From the NCBI GenBank assembly GCA_903813345.2, contig CAIIXF020000011.1, positions 30,928,166 through 30,992,165 of the forward strand: DNA of 64,000 nt. Direction: 5' to 3'. Made by a program: the position numbers and the translations under genes. The notes beneath the pieces are model-generated. The model searched no databases. It had not been told where the DNA came from and was given only the letters and a program-made list of their open reading frames with translations. Positions 56,001 to 64,000 of this stretch are shown one piece after another. Within the stretch, counting starts at the first letter, position 1; each line of letters starts with the position of its first letter. This stretch comes from Owenia fusiformis (lineage: Eukaryota > Annelida > Polychaeta > Sabellida > Oweniidae).

Positions 56001-59000
56001 CATAAAAGCTTGCTACTTTGAACAATGTAATAAATTTATTTTTGATATATTTTTTTATTTTGAAATGTTGATTAAGCCTTTGTCAGCTTTGTGAATTAGA
56101 GAGACATCTATTTTGAGTGTTAAAGATTATATTTCTTTTTTGCTATGTTTGTTTAATACAAAACAATATAATATACAATAATGAAAATAACAGCACTACA
56201 TTATATTTTATGATACATTTGCATGAGTAAATATAAAAACCTCATTGCTACAAATTATATCACTTTACGGATATGTTCTACATGTAATTTAAAAATGTAT
56301 TTAACATATGCTTAATATGCTTGGCACAGAGGGTGCTAATGTAAAGGTAGAAGACAAAATATCTCAATTCAAAATTGAGTTGATGGTTGATTGAAATCAA
56401 GATTTATCAGTGCAATCACCAGTGAAAATGAACAGACTTTACATTTTATTTTGTTTATCTTGTGTGTATATAATTTTGCAAAAAGGACGATGAAAGGATT
56501 CGGCTTACTCCAATTATATTTGACTTTTTGAGATGGTGGTCTTGAGTTTGAAATCTATCGAAAATCATTCAAAATTTGAAAGATGGCGGAAAAAGTAGTC
56601 ATATCTTTTACTTTCAATGGCCTTTCTATGCATAAACATTTTCAGTTTTAAAAGGGGACATATGGAGCCATATCGTGGTATATTGGGTCAGGTACCGAAA
56701 ATCCTCATTTTTCATAATTGTTCCGAAGATTTCAATGTTTCCCCATTGGATTGTATAAGAGCATTTGTCTGTGGACTTAAACCTATTTCACACCATGTTT
56801 GTCTCAGTATGCTATTAGAGTGGCAAATTAAAATGGATCATTAAAAGGAATTAATCAAATACCATTGATAACCATTGAGTTGTCTAGGGGATGAGTTGTC
56901 CAGGGGATGAGTTGTCAAGGGGATGAGTTGTCCAGGGGATGGATTGTCTAGGGGATGACTTGTCCAGGAGATGAGTTGTCTAGGGGATGAGATGTCCAGG
57001 GATGAGTTGTCTAGGGGATGAGTTGTTCGTAAGCCGTCTTAAGTGGTAGCTCGGTCAGCAGCAGTAAAATGGTGGACTAAATCTTATGGTTATGACTTTT
57101 TTTTTAATTTGACTGAAAACTGAATTTGACATAAAAAACTGAGTCTTTATATATGTTTAAATTTGGTATTCAAAAAACATTTGTTTACATGGTAATTGTT
57201 ATTCAAAATGCAGGATGGAATAATTTAATTTGTAAATTGGTTACTTTCCAAAGCTTTATTTCCACTGCCTTACCTTACTACATGTACCTAATTGAAGTGT
57301 TTAAATGTGTTTTTTGTGAATGCTTTCTCAAATCATGGGCTTTCAAAGCCCAAGCTCAAAAAGATAATTTTGTGCATAGAATTTCACTGCAATTTCTACA
57401 AAACAGTAAACTGTGCGCTCAAACTGCCCATATAGATAGAAATATGAACTAACACTCAAGAAGGATATGTATAAAGGTATGTTGTTTATCATAATTCTGT
57501 TCATATAGCAAGCTAATAAGTATACAATCATAAACTATTGATCTACATGAGCGGCCACATAGCTGACGTTAGGTTGGCATACAGAAATGGCATTAGAAGT
57601 TAAGGTGATAAACTGGGCATACACTGTAGTCTATGGCTAAAGGGTAGTATGTATCCAACAGACTGAGTGAATAATATCATAATGTTCTGTCATGTGATAA
57701 TTGCAGTGAATTTTTTTCCACAAAATTATCAATTAGAGGAACCATTACTTCAATAAAATAGTATAGGCTAGACTTGAGTAATTCCGGATGAAATTGCTTC
57801 TAGCCTATTTGCTCTAATTTCCTATCTAGTGTTGAAACCATTTTATTCTTCAAAATTGATTGAGATCTCACAAGATTTTTATTCTTTCAAAATCAAACAT
57901 GGCGGTAAGTGGGAATTCTTAATTCTAGCAAGAAAGTGTCAAAGTTACCCCATTTCTCGTGTCGACATAACACATTACACCTTACTTCCTGCGAAAGCTA
58001 TTTGGATTTTGATATAATAGCTTTCCCACGGAGCATTTGGACAGCTCAATGATTGTGACCTTTGAAATCGAATTAAGTCGATCAGCGGCTTACTTTTGGT
58101 CTCTAACTGTGTCTTACATCAGTATCGTCAATCCGTGTAAGTATTGGAGCGCTGGAGTACTTCTTTTTCGATCAAGACTTGTAATTGTTAGTCGAGTGAA
58201 TTGTTTTACTGCCAAATTCCAATATGGCGGTTTCTGCTCGGATATTTTCGTAAATCTCCGGAGGTTGTCCGAACCTAACTAATTTTCAAAATTCATTTCG
58301 TTCGTTGCGTATCTCGCACCTAGCAAACCGCCATATTGGAAATAGGTCTAAAAAACTTTCACTCGATGAACAATTTACAAGTTTTGATCGAAAAAGAAGT
58401 ACTCCAGCGCTTCGATACTTACACGGATTGATGATACTGATGTAAGACACAGTAAGAGACCAAACGTAAGCCGCTGATCGACTTAATTCGATTTCAAAGG
58501 TCACTATTGATTAGTCATATAAATCTGACCCTCGTATGATGTTATTTGTTGTTATTTTTTTCTGATTTGGATGTTTATTTTTCTTATTTTCTTGCATACG
58601 AGGGTCATAAACACTAGCGCTTGTATATTGCGGGAATTGCTTTCCTGGCATGTCTACCCAACCAAATTCACACAAATGATAAATTAATTTCTTTGCTTCA
58701 ACTATTAAGTATTTAATCTTACCTTAGGCACGTAAAACGCTTGGTAATTGAAGAAATATAAGCACGCTGCTAAATTTTAAAATTTTCTCATTTTGCCTAC
58801 CAAGGTCACTTCCGGGTTAATCTGATAGTCTAGATGTAAAACTATATCAAACGAAATCATAAGTTTTTGTTACACAAATATTCAGTTGAAAGGGAAGCAG
58901 TGTCGTTGAGAAGGGAAGTTATTTGGAAAAGTTATTGTTTCAAAATGAGAAAAGTAATAAGTGGCAGAGAACGGCTTTGGAATCGATCTCTGTGTAATAA

Positions 59001-60016
59001 ATAATTATGATTCCGTTTCGATACATGTTATTCATTTAGACTACCGGAAACAACATTCAGCAACATGGCGGGCGATAATGAAAATATAATTCAATTGATT
59101 ATATTTCGTCAATTATCAAGCGTTTTACATGTCTAAGGTAAGATTTAACACTTTGATGTTGGAGCTAAATAATTACGTGATAATTTGTGTGACTTTGGTT
59201 AGTATGGTAACTATATTTACCAAGACAGGCCAGAAAAGCGATTACCGCAATTTGTTCCATATAATATCTACGACCGTGTATGCAAAGAAAATGATAAAAA
59301 ATAAATATCCAAATAAGAACAAGGAATATCGAAGAACAGCATACAATCTAACATGGCTCTCGAAGTGAGTAAATTACACCCCTTTGCCCTACAGTTGGGG
59401 ACATAAATAAATGACAGGTGGATTTGCTGAAGTGAGGATTTCCCATGTTAAAAATAAGAGAATTTACAAGAGGCCATGATTCAGTGGATGAGATTATACA
59501 AAATGTAAAATATACAAATTTTAAGGGATATGTATCTAGACAATATTGGAAATTATGGGCTTTCAGACCACCATAATTAGGAAATGGTGATCGAAAATCG
59601 ACCTGTCATTTATTTTTGTCCCCAACTGTAGTGTCATGACATTCCTCAAACAGTCAAATTGACCACTTGAAGTAAAAAGATTCTACAAATAATGAATACC
59701 ACGACTTAACACACATAGTCGTTATCAGCTAGACTTCACATAATGATTCAGCATGTTCTAAGGCGTTAGTAAATTATATTTTTCATTGAAGTTGAAAAAT
59801 TAAATTCAAAATTTGTGTCAAAATATTACAATTCAAGTTTTTGCATGCAAATGGCGTCTATTCAAATAGAAATTCTACTTGTACGAGCTTGAATATATTT
59901 TCGTTAGATTAAGTATACTATATATGTCTTACAACGAATGTAGCACCAGGAATTCCTGTTGAATTTGACTTTTCTGAATCTTTCTCCATCGCCATGGTCG
60001 TGATCTCGTCTGCCAT
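35009..60016 (-). CDS. VBP1: Prefoldin subunit 3 (VHL-binding protein 1), six coding exons
   Basis: Coding exons (minus strand order): 60016-59933, 55354-55227, 38094-38028, 36932-36834, 36634-36496, 35076-35009. Lengths 84+128+67+99+139+68 give 194 residues plus stop (human 197), with all phases and GT-AG sites closing. Landmarks in order: MADEITTMAMEKD...GIPGATFV, EDVDAFMQKPDN, RLDEQHNKYKFMEYNLVTKKNR, LKSQIPDIKTSLDIVRHM, LLSDQLYAKASIPPTDKVCLWLG, ANVMLEYNLEDAEALL, LRDQTTT, and MARVYNWDVKRR close to the end. Known role: alpha-type subunit of the hexameric cytosolic prefoldin that hands actin and tubulin to CCT; VBP1 also binds VHL. The coiled-coil/beta-hairpin/coiled-coil layout is preserved. 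Intron 2 is about 17.1 kb and encloses a fucosyltransferase gene on the other strand. Introns 1 and 5 hold foldback elements. Confidence 0.96.
35239..35421. mobile_element. Pogo/Tigger-like MITE
   Basis: The left end CAGTAAAACCTGTCTAAT is mirrored by CAGATAAACAGGTTTCAC at the right. Sub-terminal words GTGTTCGGATTAG and GGTGTTCAGAT match the TIR style of Tigger elements. About 180 bp, non-coding, in VBP1 intron 5. Confidence 0.65.
35812..36442. mobile_element. Inverted-repeat element with ACCAA target duplication
   Basis: Direct ACCAA at 35807-35811 and 36443-36447 flanks inverted ends CACAC(T/C)GGAATAGCCTG. The arms remain similar for about 75 bp, including AAAGTCAGATACCATTGTC and GGACATAA.CGTCGCTT. 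The middle has several TACCATTGTCA words and an unmatched 103-codon open frame (35946-36257). Confidence 0.8.
38926..39250. repeat. 2.3 tandem copies of a 138-145 bp unit
   Basis: The word GAAGTAAATCCAT starts at 38926, 39064 and 39209. Each unit also has CTTCCAAGATGGCCACCAGA and GGTGGCCGCCGGAAAGTTAA. It lies in VBP1 intron 2. Confidence 0.9.
40051..40246. mobile_element. 196-bp MITE with TIR ATACTGTATAAGTGGTA
   Basis: ATACTGTATAAGTGGTA at the left and its inverse at the right. The interior is AT-rich, with no coding sequence. The target duplication is unclear. Confidence 0.7.
40375..41340. repeat. Mixed inverted and direct duplications
   Basis: TGCATTGGAACCCGGGTATT plus the following TGGAACGAGATGAAGT occurs at about 40380 and 41240. 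GGCTATTATA.GTTGTACCAT occurs twice, 83 bp apart, from 41200. CATGACATCACGATCAGAAC at about 40585 is mirrored by GTTCTGATCGTGACGTCATG at about 41030. The structure suggests a rearranged foldback element; boundaries are unclear. Confidence 0.55.
42798..42882. mobile_element. Pogo/Tigger-like terminal fragment
   Basis: Starts CAGTAAAACCTGTCTAATCC after a TA, followed by GAACACC and GGCAGGTGTTCAAATT. It may be a solo fragment, or the left end of an element whose right end lies at 45934. Confidence 0.5.
43312..44500. repeat. Array of near-palindromic TATACTTTCAGTATA words
   Basis: About 25 or more variants of GGTATACTTTCAGTATA occur in two clusters (43312-43640 and 44168-44490), spaced roughly 20-60 bp. 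Within 44187-44350 a unit of about 95 bp is also tandemly duplicated. The core TATACT..AGTATA is self-complementary. Confidence 0.85.
44890..45365. mobile_element. Repeat family B, copy 1 (TIR CAGGCCTGTCAACT)
   Basis: CAGGCCTGTCAACT at 44890 and its inverse AGTTGACAGGCCTG ending at 45365 are flanked by TCTCTG on both sides (44884-44889, 45366-45371). A nearby uninterrupted paralogous segment at about 44640 (GTTGTCTTTGTGATTAT) represents the empty site. The interior has repeated GTCACGCA words and a poly-C run (45167-45189). A second copy is at 62941. It is hAT-like by CAG start, but the 6-bp duplication is short for hAT. Confidence 0.82.
45730..45934. mobile_element. Pogo/Tigger-like MITE or right end
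   Basis: The right end GATATACAGGTTCTACTG is preceded by GGTGTTCGGATTAGCCAGG. The left part has GTTCAGATTAGACAGG near 45755. Same family as 35239 and 42798; the left boundary is uncertain. Confidence 0.55.
45973..46292 (+). pseudogene. Zinc-knuckle-like ORF fragment with a frameshift
   Basis: From Met at 45973 the frame reads MALQDTQEQGKHCTQCKELV, then RGHKGPIGPKCSN, a CxxC...GHxGPxGxKC pattern suggesting a small zinc-binding module, followed by a charged linker. Near 46140-46160 sense appears to pass to the next frame, which runs through YEEVSQQISGLVAVTKDLQV and an amphipathic stretch to 46292. So one indel likely separates the halves. An AATAAA lies about 120 bp later, near 46408. I do not recognise the family. 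Similar cysteine patterns occur in retroelement ORFs and in small nucleic-acid-binding proteins. It could be a retrocopy, an exon of an unseen gene or a transposon ORF remnant. Confidence 0.4.
46427..46670. mobile_element. Foldback element, about 240 bp
   Basis: The arm ACCTCTCAATATTATAGTTA with TACAAAGGAAATTTTGGTTG is mirrored at 46575-46640 (TTTTCCTTTGTACAATTACA, AATATTGAGAGACCT). Weaker similarity extends to GTTGGAACAA / TTGTTCCAA at the outside. No coding content. Confidence 0.75.
47399..53713 (+). CDS. Alpha-1,3-fucosyltransferase-like protein (GT10), two coding exons
   Basis: Coding exons 47399-48130 and 53252-53713, joined in phase 0, give 397 residues. Type II Golgi layout: short basic N terminus, membrane anchor at about residues 5-25 (TFALITAVVVSLYVFWMAQV), then a lumenal stem and catalytic domain. 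The stem contains a 20-residue direct duplication (NNTPII...QNAMSGGISK). Catalytic landmarks: ILWYNDFF, the block WIFFLMESPSNYP, KIIWAVSNC, VDIYGACG with KKCP, and the GDP-fucose site region FYLAFENTLCEDYITEK, then PPNSFINV. The family usually has TEKFWNAL where this protein has TEKPGNAI, a notable change. Several N-glycosylation sequons are present. A splice acceptor-like CTTTCAG at 47365-47371 suggests a 5' UTR intron. The gene lies within VBP1 intron 2, antisense to it, and its intron is filled by transposons. The exact linkage made (Lewis-type or core-type) cannot be told. Confidence 0.93.
48418..52998 (-). mobile_element. Tx1/L1-like non-LTR retrotransposon, about 4.6 kb
   Basis: Minus-oriented, with a poly-A tail seen as a T-run from 48418. 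It is flanked by the 14-bp target duplication CCACCTGAGATTTT (48404-48417 and 52999-53012). It carries an endonuclease/reverse transcriptase ORF2 (48552-52388). The 610 bp upstream of ORF2 show no ORF1-like frame on the coding strand, so the copy is 5' truncated or the family has one ORF. It sits in family A repeat copy 1. Confidence 0.93.
48552..52388 (-). pseudogene. LINE ORF2: APE endonuclease, reverse transcriptase, zinc motif; one in-frame stop
   Basis: One frame from the Met at 52388 to the stop at 48552, 1278 codons, broken only by a TAA at 49691-49689 after residue 899. APE-type endonuclease about residues 5-240: SSLNCQGL, LQDIHT (Asp where many relatives have Glu), GDWNLVMD, RLDFMLCSDD, SDHDIL. 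Reverse transcriptase about 490-770: KSPGSDGFSVEFY, WRPITLLNSDYK, LLADFEKAFDS, GCRQGDSLSCYLFILALEPL and the catalytic YADD box at 723-726. After the stop the frame stays open for over 370 codons, ending with a CxxC...H...C cluster (MCTFCRLHVETICHLFYDC) like the zf-RVT finger. The near-intact frame implies a young insertion. The clade call (L1/Tx1 rather than CR1 or RTE) rests on remembered motif spacing. Confidence 0.92.
53914..53919 (+). terminator. Candidate polyadenylation signal of the fucosyltransferase gene
   Basis: AATAAA about 200 bp after the stop at 53711-53713, a normal 3' UTR length. Confidence 0.4.
54208..54265. repeat. Two tandem copies of a 29-bp unit
   Basis: CATCTGCTCTATCAAATTCA plus CATGGCCTA occurs twice back to back (54208 and 54237). 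Confidence 0.9.
55613..55819. mobile_element. Repeat family A, copy 2
   Basis: 207 bp, starting CAGTGACCTCCC, with a degenerate right end (GTAGAACACTT), flanked by TGATG at 55608-55612 and 55820-55824. The interior matches copies 1 and 3 (AGCATTAAAGCAAGTG, GATTTTAAAAACA, AAAAATCATGAAAAAT). It lies in VBP1 intron 1. Confidence 0.85.
56879..57029. repeat. 17-bp minisatellite, about nine copies
   Basis: The unit GATGAGTTGTCYAGGGG is repeated with few changes. It lies in VBP1 intron 1. Confidence 0.92.
58045..58511. mobile_element. Large foldback element, arms about 185 bp
   Basis: The left arm (58045-58232) containing GTGACCTTTGAAATCGAATT is mirrored by the right arm (58320-58511). Both arms read as the same open frame, VTFEIELSRSAAY.WSLTVSY, on opposite strands, with similarity near 85 percent by eye. 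A second small inverted pair, GACCCTCGTATG / CATACGAGGGTC, follows at 58527-58608. It lies in VBP1 intron 1. Confidence 0.85.
58640..59220. repeat. Older inverted duplication around 58720 and 59130
   Basis: CAAGCGTTTTACATGTCTAAGGTAAGATT-type sequence at 59120-59148 is mirrored at 58714-58743. Weaker similarity (roughly 70 percent) continues about 60 bp outward (ATAATTTGTGTGACTTTGG / TCATTTGTGTGAATTTGG). The plus-strand copy follows an ATGGCGGGCGATAATG start and has a donor-like AAGGTAAGA, so a small lost exon is conceivable. Confidence 0.55.
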
Positions 60017-60836
60017 TTTGCTTCTCGCCCAACCTCTCGCGTTAGACGAGACCAGAAAAAGAAAAGAAAAGATGTTGAAAGTGAGTATGATTTTTATTTG
60101 GGCTAAATATATGTAATATCTGGATTCTATATTCATATTGTTGTCATATACTAAGTGTTAACATGTTGATTTTATGTTTCTTATGGAAAGTAGCAGTTTT
60201 ACGGCCTCATAAACAATGTATGAAGGCCATTATTGGAAGGCCATTTTTTGTACCAGTCCAAACATTGAAACAAAAACATTTCTCTACCTTGATTGCAGAT
60301 CTAGATATAGATATCTTAATATTCATGTTACATTGCGTATTGTAGACCTGAAAATCTTGTTTTTGGAATGTATTTTATTCCTGCATTTAGTTTCTACGTT
60401 GCCTTGTCTCTATTCTACACATTCAAGTTACATGATTCATCCATATTTAGACCATTGTATACATTGCCATATATGGCAATGTCTTGCTTATGGTCCAAAG
60501 CTTTAATATCTGGAGTAAAATAGTGCCTTATTAAATGTAATAATAGTGTTGTTATATATTATAAAAAAATTATTGTGATAAAGTTAACCAAAGAAGGGAT
60601 CAAATCAACCTACATGTAACATATAGTTCTTATATAAATGAGTTGTCGATCACAATTTCCAAACCATGGTAGTTATAAAGCCCATTGTTTCCAATATTGT
60701 CTAGATAGATATCCTCTAAAATTTGTATGTTTTACATATTGTATTAACTCTCATGTACTGATGTATATGTCCTCTTGAAAATTCTCTTAATTTTGAACAT
60801 GGGAAATCCCCACTTCTGCAAATCCACTACTCATTA
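60017..60836. other. Upstream flank of VBP1
   Basis: CG-containing sequence (TCTCGCCCAACC, CTCGCGTTAGACG) lies within 50 bp above the VBP1 ATG and no TATA box is evident, fitting a housekeeping promoter. Beyond it no exon is seen. Confidence 0.4.
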
Positions 60837-61830
60837 TCCCATCGAACGAAGTTCGGAGGGATATAGGGAACGCCTCCGTCCGTCCGTACGTACGTCCGTC
60901 CGTCTGTCCGTCCGTCCGTCCGTCCGGGCAATAACTCAAATACGGTTGGCCAGATTTTGTTCATATTTTGTACACATATACCCTATGGGGTTAGAAGTTC
61001 TGCTCGAAAGCCGATTTTCAAAATGGCCGCTCATTTCAAAATGGCGGCCATTTTAGTGACGATTTTACAGTAATTTAGGTGCAATATGTAAACTGTAATA
61101 GCAATATGTTTTAAATGTAAAAAAATTATAAAGGACGTTAATAATGCTACAAATGTAGATATTAAAGAAGCACATGGCAGCCATCTTGAAAAATGGCGGC
61201 CTTTACTCGTTATTTTACCATTTTTGCTGTAACTCGAAAAGTAGTGGAGCGATTTTGTTCATATTTGGTATGTGGATACTATAAGCATTGCACACTGTCT
61301 AAAGACACTTTTGGTAGAAGGTGGCCATTTTTCAAAATGGCCGCCATTTTAACGTTTTTACTATAACTCGAAAAGTAGTGGAGCGATTTTGTTCATATTT
61401 GGTATGTGAATACTATAAGCATGGCACACTGTCCTATGACACTTTTGGTAGAAGGCGGCCATTTTGAAAACAATTTTGAAAAATGGCCGCCATTTTAACG
61501 TATTTTACTATAACTCGAAAAGTAGTGGAGCGATTTTGTTCATAATTGATATGTGAATACTTTAAGCATGGCACATTGTCTAATAAAACTTTAGGGAGTA
61601 GTCGGCCATTTTGAAAAATGGCCACCATTTTTATGTGTGTTATTTTACAAGCATGTGTGCGATTTTTCAAAAATTTTAGAGGTGGCTACTTAAAAGCATA
61701 TTATTTCTTCTGATGACAACTTGGCTAGTGAGCAACCATTTTGAAAATGGTGGCCTTTCTGGTGTGTTGTTTTATGATATTTGCGCTTCGTTTGTAAAAA
61801 TGCCAGCCATTTCTGTTCGATGGGATTCGC
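60837..61830. repeat. Dispersed element with (CGTC)n and AAAATGGCCGCCATTTT-type repeats
   Basis: The ends carry inverted ATCCCATCGAAC / GTTCGATGGGAT. A CCGT simple repeat lies at about 60880-60925. Three copies of a unit with AACTCGAAAAGTAGTGGAGC start at about 61231, 61365 and 61512. They are separated by palindromic AAAATGGC.GCCATTTT blocks. No coding domain. Confidence 0.75.
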
Positions 61831-62940
61831 TACGCTTTGGCGTTGCCGTTGTTCTGGTTTATTTATTGCTCAGATTGTAGGAAAAATCTATGCAAAATGT
61901 AGTGTTGAAAAGTGATAATTAAAAAATAAAAAATAATTCCTTAGATTCGTCAATCATATTTTCTCATAGGGAATAAAATAATTGTTTTGAGATCACATGT
62001 TATTTTATTACTCATTAATTAATTGTGTCAATGATGTCATGCAGCATGAAAACTGGATTTGGTTCCATAACCATTACCTTTTTTGAGATATTTGACATGA
62101 AAAATGGTAAAAAAAAAACTTGCTTCATTTTGACCAAACTTTTTTAAATATGATCTACAATTTCCCAGGAGTTTAGATCTGACCTTATTTTGAGATTTGA
62201 CTTTTACTTGACCTTCAGTGACCTTGGTATGGTAAAAAAAGAGGGATTTTCAAATTGGTGTTTTGGAGTCAAATTTTGGTCAGCTTAATCACAAAAGACC
62301 TACTTAGCTAAGAAAAAGTAAAATTTTTAAGGTCAAGGGTAAAGGTCATCAAATTAGGTCATAAACTGTGCTATCTAAGTTTCTCAAAGTTCGAGACTAC
62401 AGATCAATATTTTTGGTTGAAAGTCAGGATATACTAGTACCTTCCTCTAAAGGTTCTACACTGTAAGAGCAAAGGGCCGTGGGTCCTTCCTTCATTTGTA
62501 GGTCTAATTGATGGAGAAAACAGTATACGGTATATGGATTATAGTTCATATGTATTATGGCACATGTATGAAATGAACAGTCATTTTTATCTCTGAATGC
62601 CAATCATAAATTATCTACATGTCATTGATCATGGCAAACAAAAAAATGAGATTCCTCAGGGACACATGCAAATATCCCTAAAAACACAGTTCGTGATTGA
62701 CATGTAAATTATAAATATATATCCAAACTATGAGCTTATCTTTGTTGTATAATTTAACCTGAAGAAAAAATAGTCTATTTGTCATTAATTGGACTTAATA
62801 TATTTGGTCAGTATATATTTATCATGAAGGGTCATCTAAGGAGAAATTTTATTTCTACTGCTCTAGGCTGGAGTGATTGTTATTGTTGATAGAAATATTC
62901 AAGTAACATTAAGATTTTCTACTGACTTCATTGTTTGCTA
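61831..62940. other. Intergenic, no gene seen
   Basis: AT-rich sequence without a supported exon or repeat boundary. Around 62160-62350 GACCTT-type words recur. Confidence 0.4.
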
Positions 62941-63275
62941 CTGCCCTGTCAACCCTCACGCATTAGGCGTGATTGTCACGCATTTGCCGGAAAAATAGAA
63001 ATCATGTATCAATTTAGCGTGTATGACCAAATATCACGCAAATCACACATTTTGTTGATACTTTTAAAAATCGTTTTTTGTAAAATGCAGACACGGGAAA
63101 ATACCGAACAGCGAAAAACAGTGAACACATTCCGTTCAGTTTTTGCACCCGATTGCCGTTTATGTCACGCATTTGTTCCAAAATATGTGTATATATCACG
63201 CATTTGTTTCGAAAATATTTACACACCCCCCTTAGGTGTCTAAAATCGACCAGTGGTCCCAAGTTGACAGCCCTG
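62941..63275. mobile_element. Repeat family B, copy 2
   Basis: Starts CTGCCCTGTCAAC, ends GTTGACAGCCCTG, and is flanked by TTGCTA at 62935-62940 and 63276-63281. It shares TCACGCATTTG words and end structure with copy 1 at 44890 but lacks its poly-C run and is shorter. Confidence 0.82.
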
Positions 63276-63681
63276 TTGCTATATAGCGTCTTTTGTAATG
63301 ATTGAACCATATCTTATTGATACTCCATTCTCTGATATATGGTAATTGAGAAACAATGCTATGACCTGAAAAACTAAAGGGGCTCATTGTCTATTTCTGA
63401 TCCTAAAATACATAAAATTGAAAAAGACGGAATAACCTTCACCTTGCATCATCAACAGATTCCATCACAAACCTTCTTTTCCTTCAATAGAAGAGTCTTA
63501 GTTGTTAAAACGAATTTAGGTTATTACTATGCTAATCTTCCTGCCCATAAATAAAACATTTGATTGATTAATCTTCATCCAAAATTTCATTTCCATTTTC
63601 TTAATGTTGAACCAGTCCATCTAATATCCTCTTTATGAATCTCAATGCCCTCTTATGCTTCTTATATAGTGTCAGCACTAT

Positions 63682-63887
63682 CAGTGATCTCCCCAGCATT
63701 AAAGCAAGTAGGCGCAGCACCCACTTGAGATTTTAAAAACAGGCTTGCATCTACCTGAAAATCCATTTGCTCCCACTTGAAAATGTGAAAAATCATGAAA
63801 AATGGGCATATTTTCACCAATTTTGGTCTGAATTAAGAAAATGAGAATTTTGCACCCACTTGACAAAAAATTCCAAAGAGAATGCTG
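63682..63887. mobile_element. Repeat family A, copy 3
   Basis: 206 bp, starting CAGTGATCTCCC; the right end GAATGCTG is degenerate. Flanks ACTAT (63677-63681) and ACTAA (63888-63892) are a near-match duplication. It has the same interior as copies 1 and 2. Confidence 0.85.
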
Positions 63888-64000
63888 ACTAACATGAGTC
63901 TAAATGTGTATTGTATGAATGTTTTTTGACCCATCCTGTATGAAAGAAGGGGCAATCTTTTATTTGAAAAAATCACTTAATGTCATTTTTGTAGGGAGAG

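Noticed and set aside
56617-56844. 75-codon plus-strand ORF
   Set aside because: No homology recognised; inside VBP1 intron 1 and antisense to it, with no partner exon.

Overview
This is animal nuclear DNA. It is AT-rich, with GT-AG introns, single-copy genes orthologous to vertebrate genes, and many short inverted-repeat transposons. The proteins (ASCL, TRAPPC3, RWDD1, prefoldin 3, a GT10 fucosyltransferase) align over nearly their full length with vertebrate families. Together with a Tx1/L1-like LINE, hAT-, mariner- and pogo-like MITEs and (GGAC)n-bearing repeats, this suggests an invertebrate bilaterian, probably marine. I cannot name the species from sequence alone.

Layout. 1-11641: no recognisable gene. 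11642-12340 (-): an intronless achaete-scute proneural bHLH gene with TATA and CCAAT boxes upstream. 14.5-16.1 kb: a 70-bp tandem array followed by a decayed mariner-like element. 17424-21464 (-): TRAPPC3, five coding exons, 180 aa. 23072-31680 (+): RWDD1, seven coding exons, 229 aa, head-to-head with TRAPPC3 across 1.6 kb that holds an AT-rich cryptic repeat. 31.9-34.1 kb: a hAT-like element and simple-repeat-bearing elements. 35009-60016 (-): prefoldin subunit 3 (VBP1), six coding exons, 194 aa. 60.8-63.9 kb: dispersed repeats only.

The most striking architecture is nesting. VBP1 intron 2 (about 17.1 kb) contains a whole alpha-1,3-fucosyltransferase-like gene (47399-53713) on the opposite strand. 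That gene's single coding intron contains a 206-bp inverted-repeat transposon, which is itself split by a 4.6-kb LINE flanked by a 14-bp target duplication. The LINE ORF2 is open for 1278 codons except for one in-frame stop.

The two housekeeping pairs have separate jobs: TRAPPC3 in TRAPP tethering at the ER-Golgi, RWDD1 with DRG GTPases, VBP1 in the prefoldin chaperone, and the fucosyltransferase in Golgi glycan synthesis. No operon or pathway links them. Exon boundaries were set by hand from GT-AG sites, reading phase and remembered family alignments, and the phases close exactly in all four multi-exon genes. Several repeat families were typed from their ends and target duplications alone, so family names are tentative.
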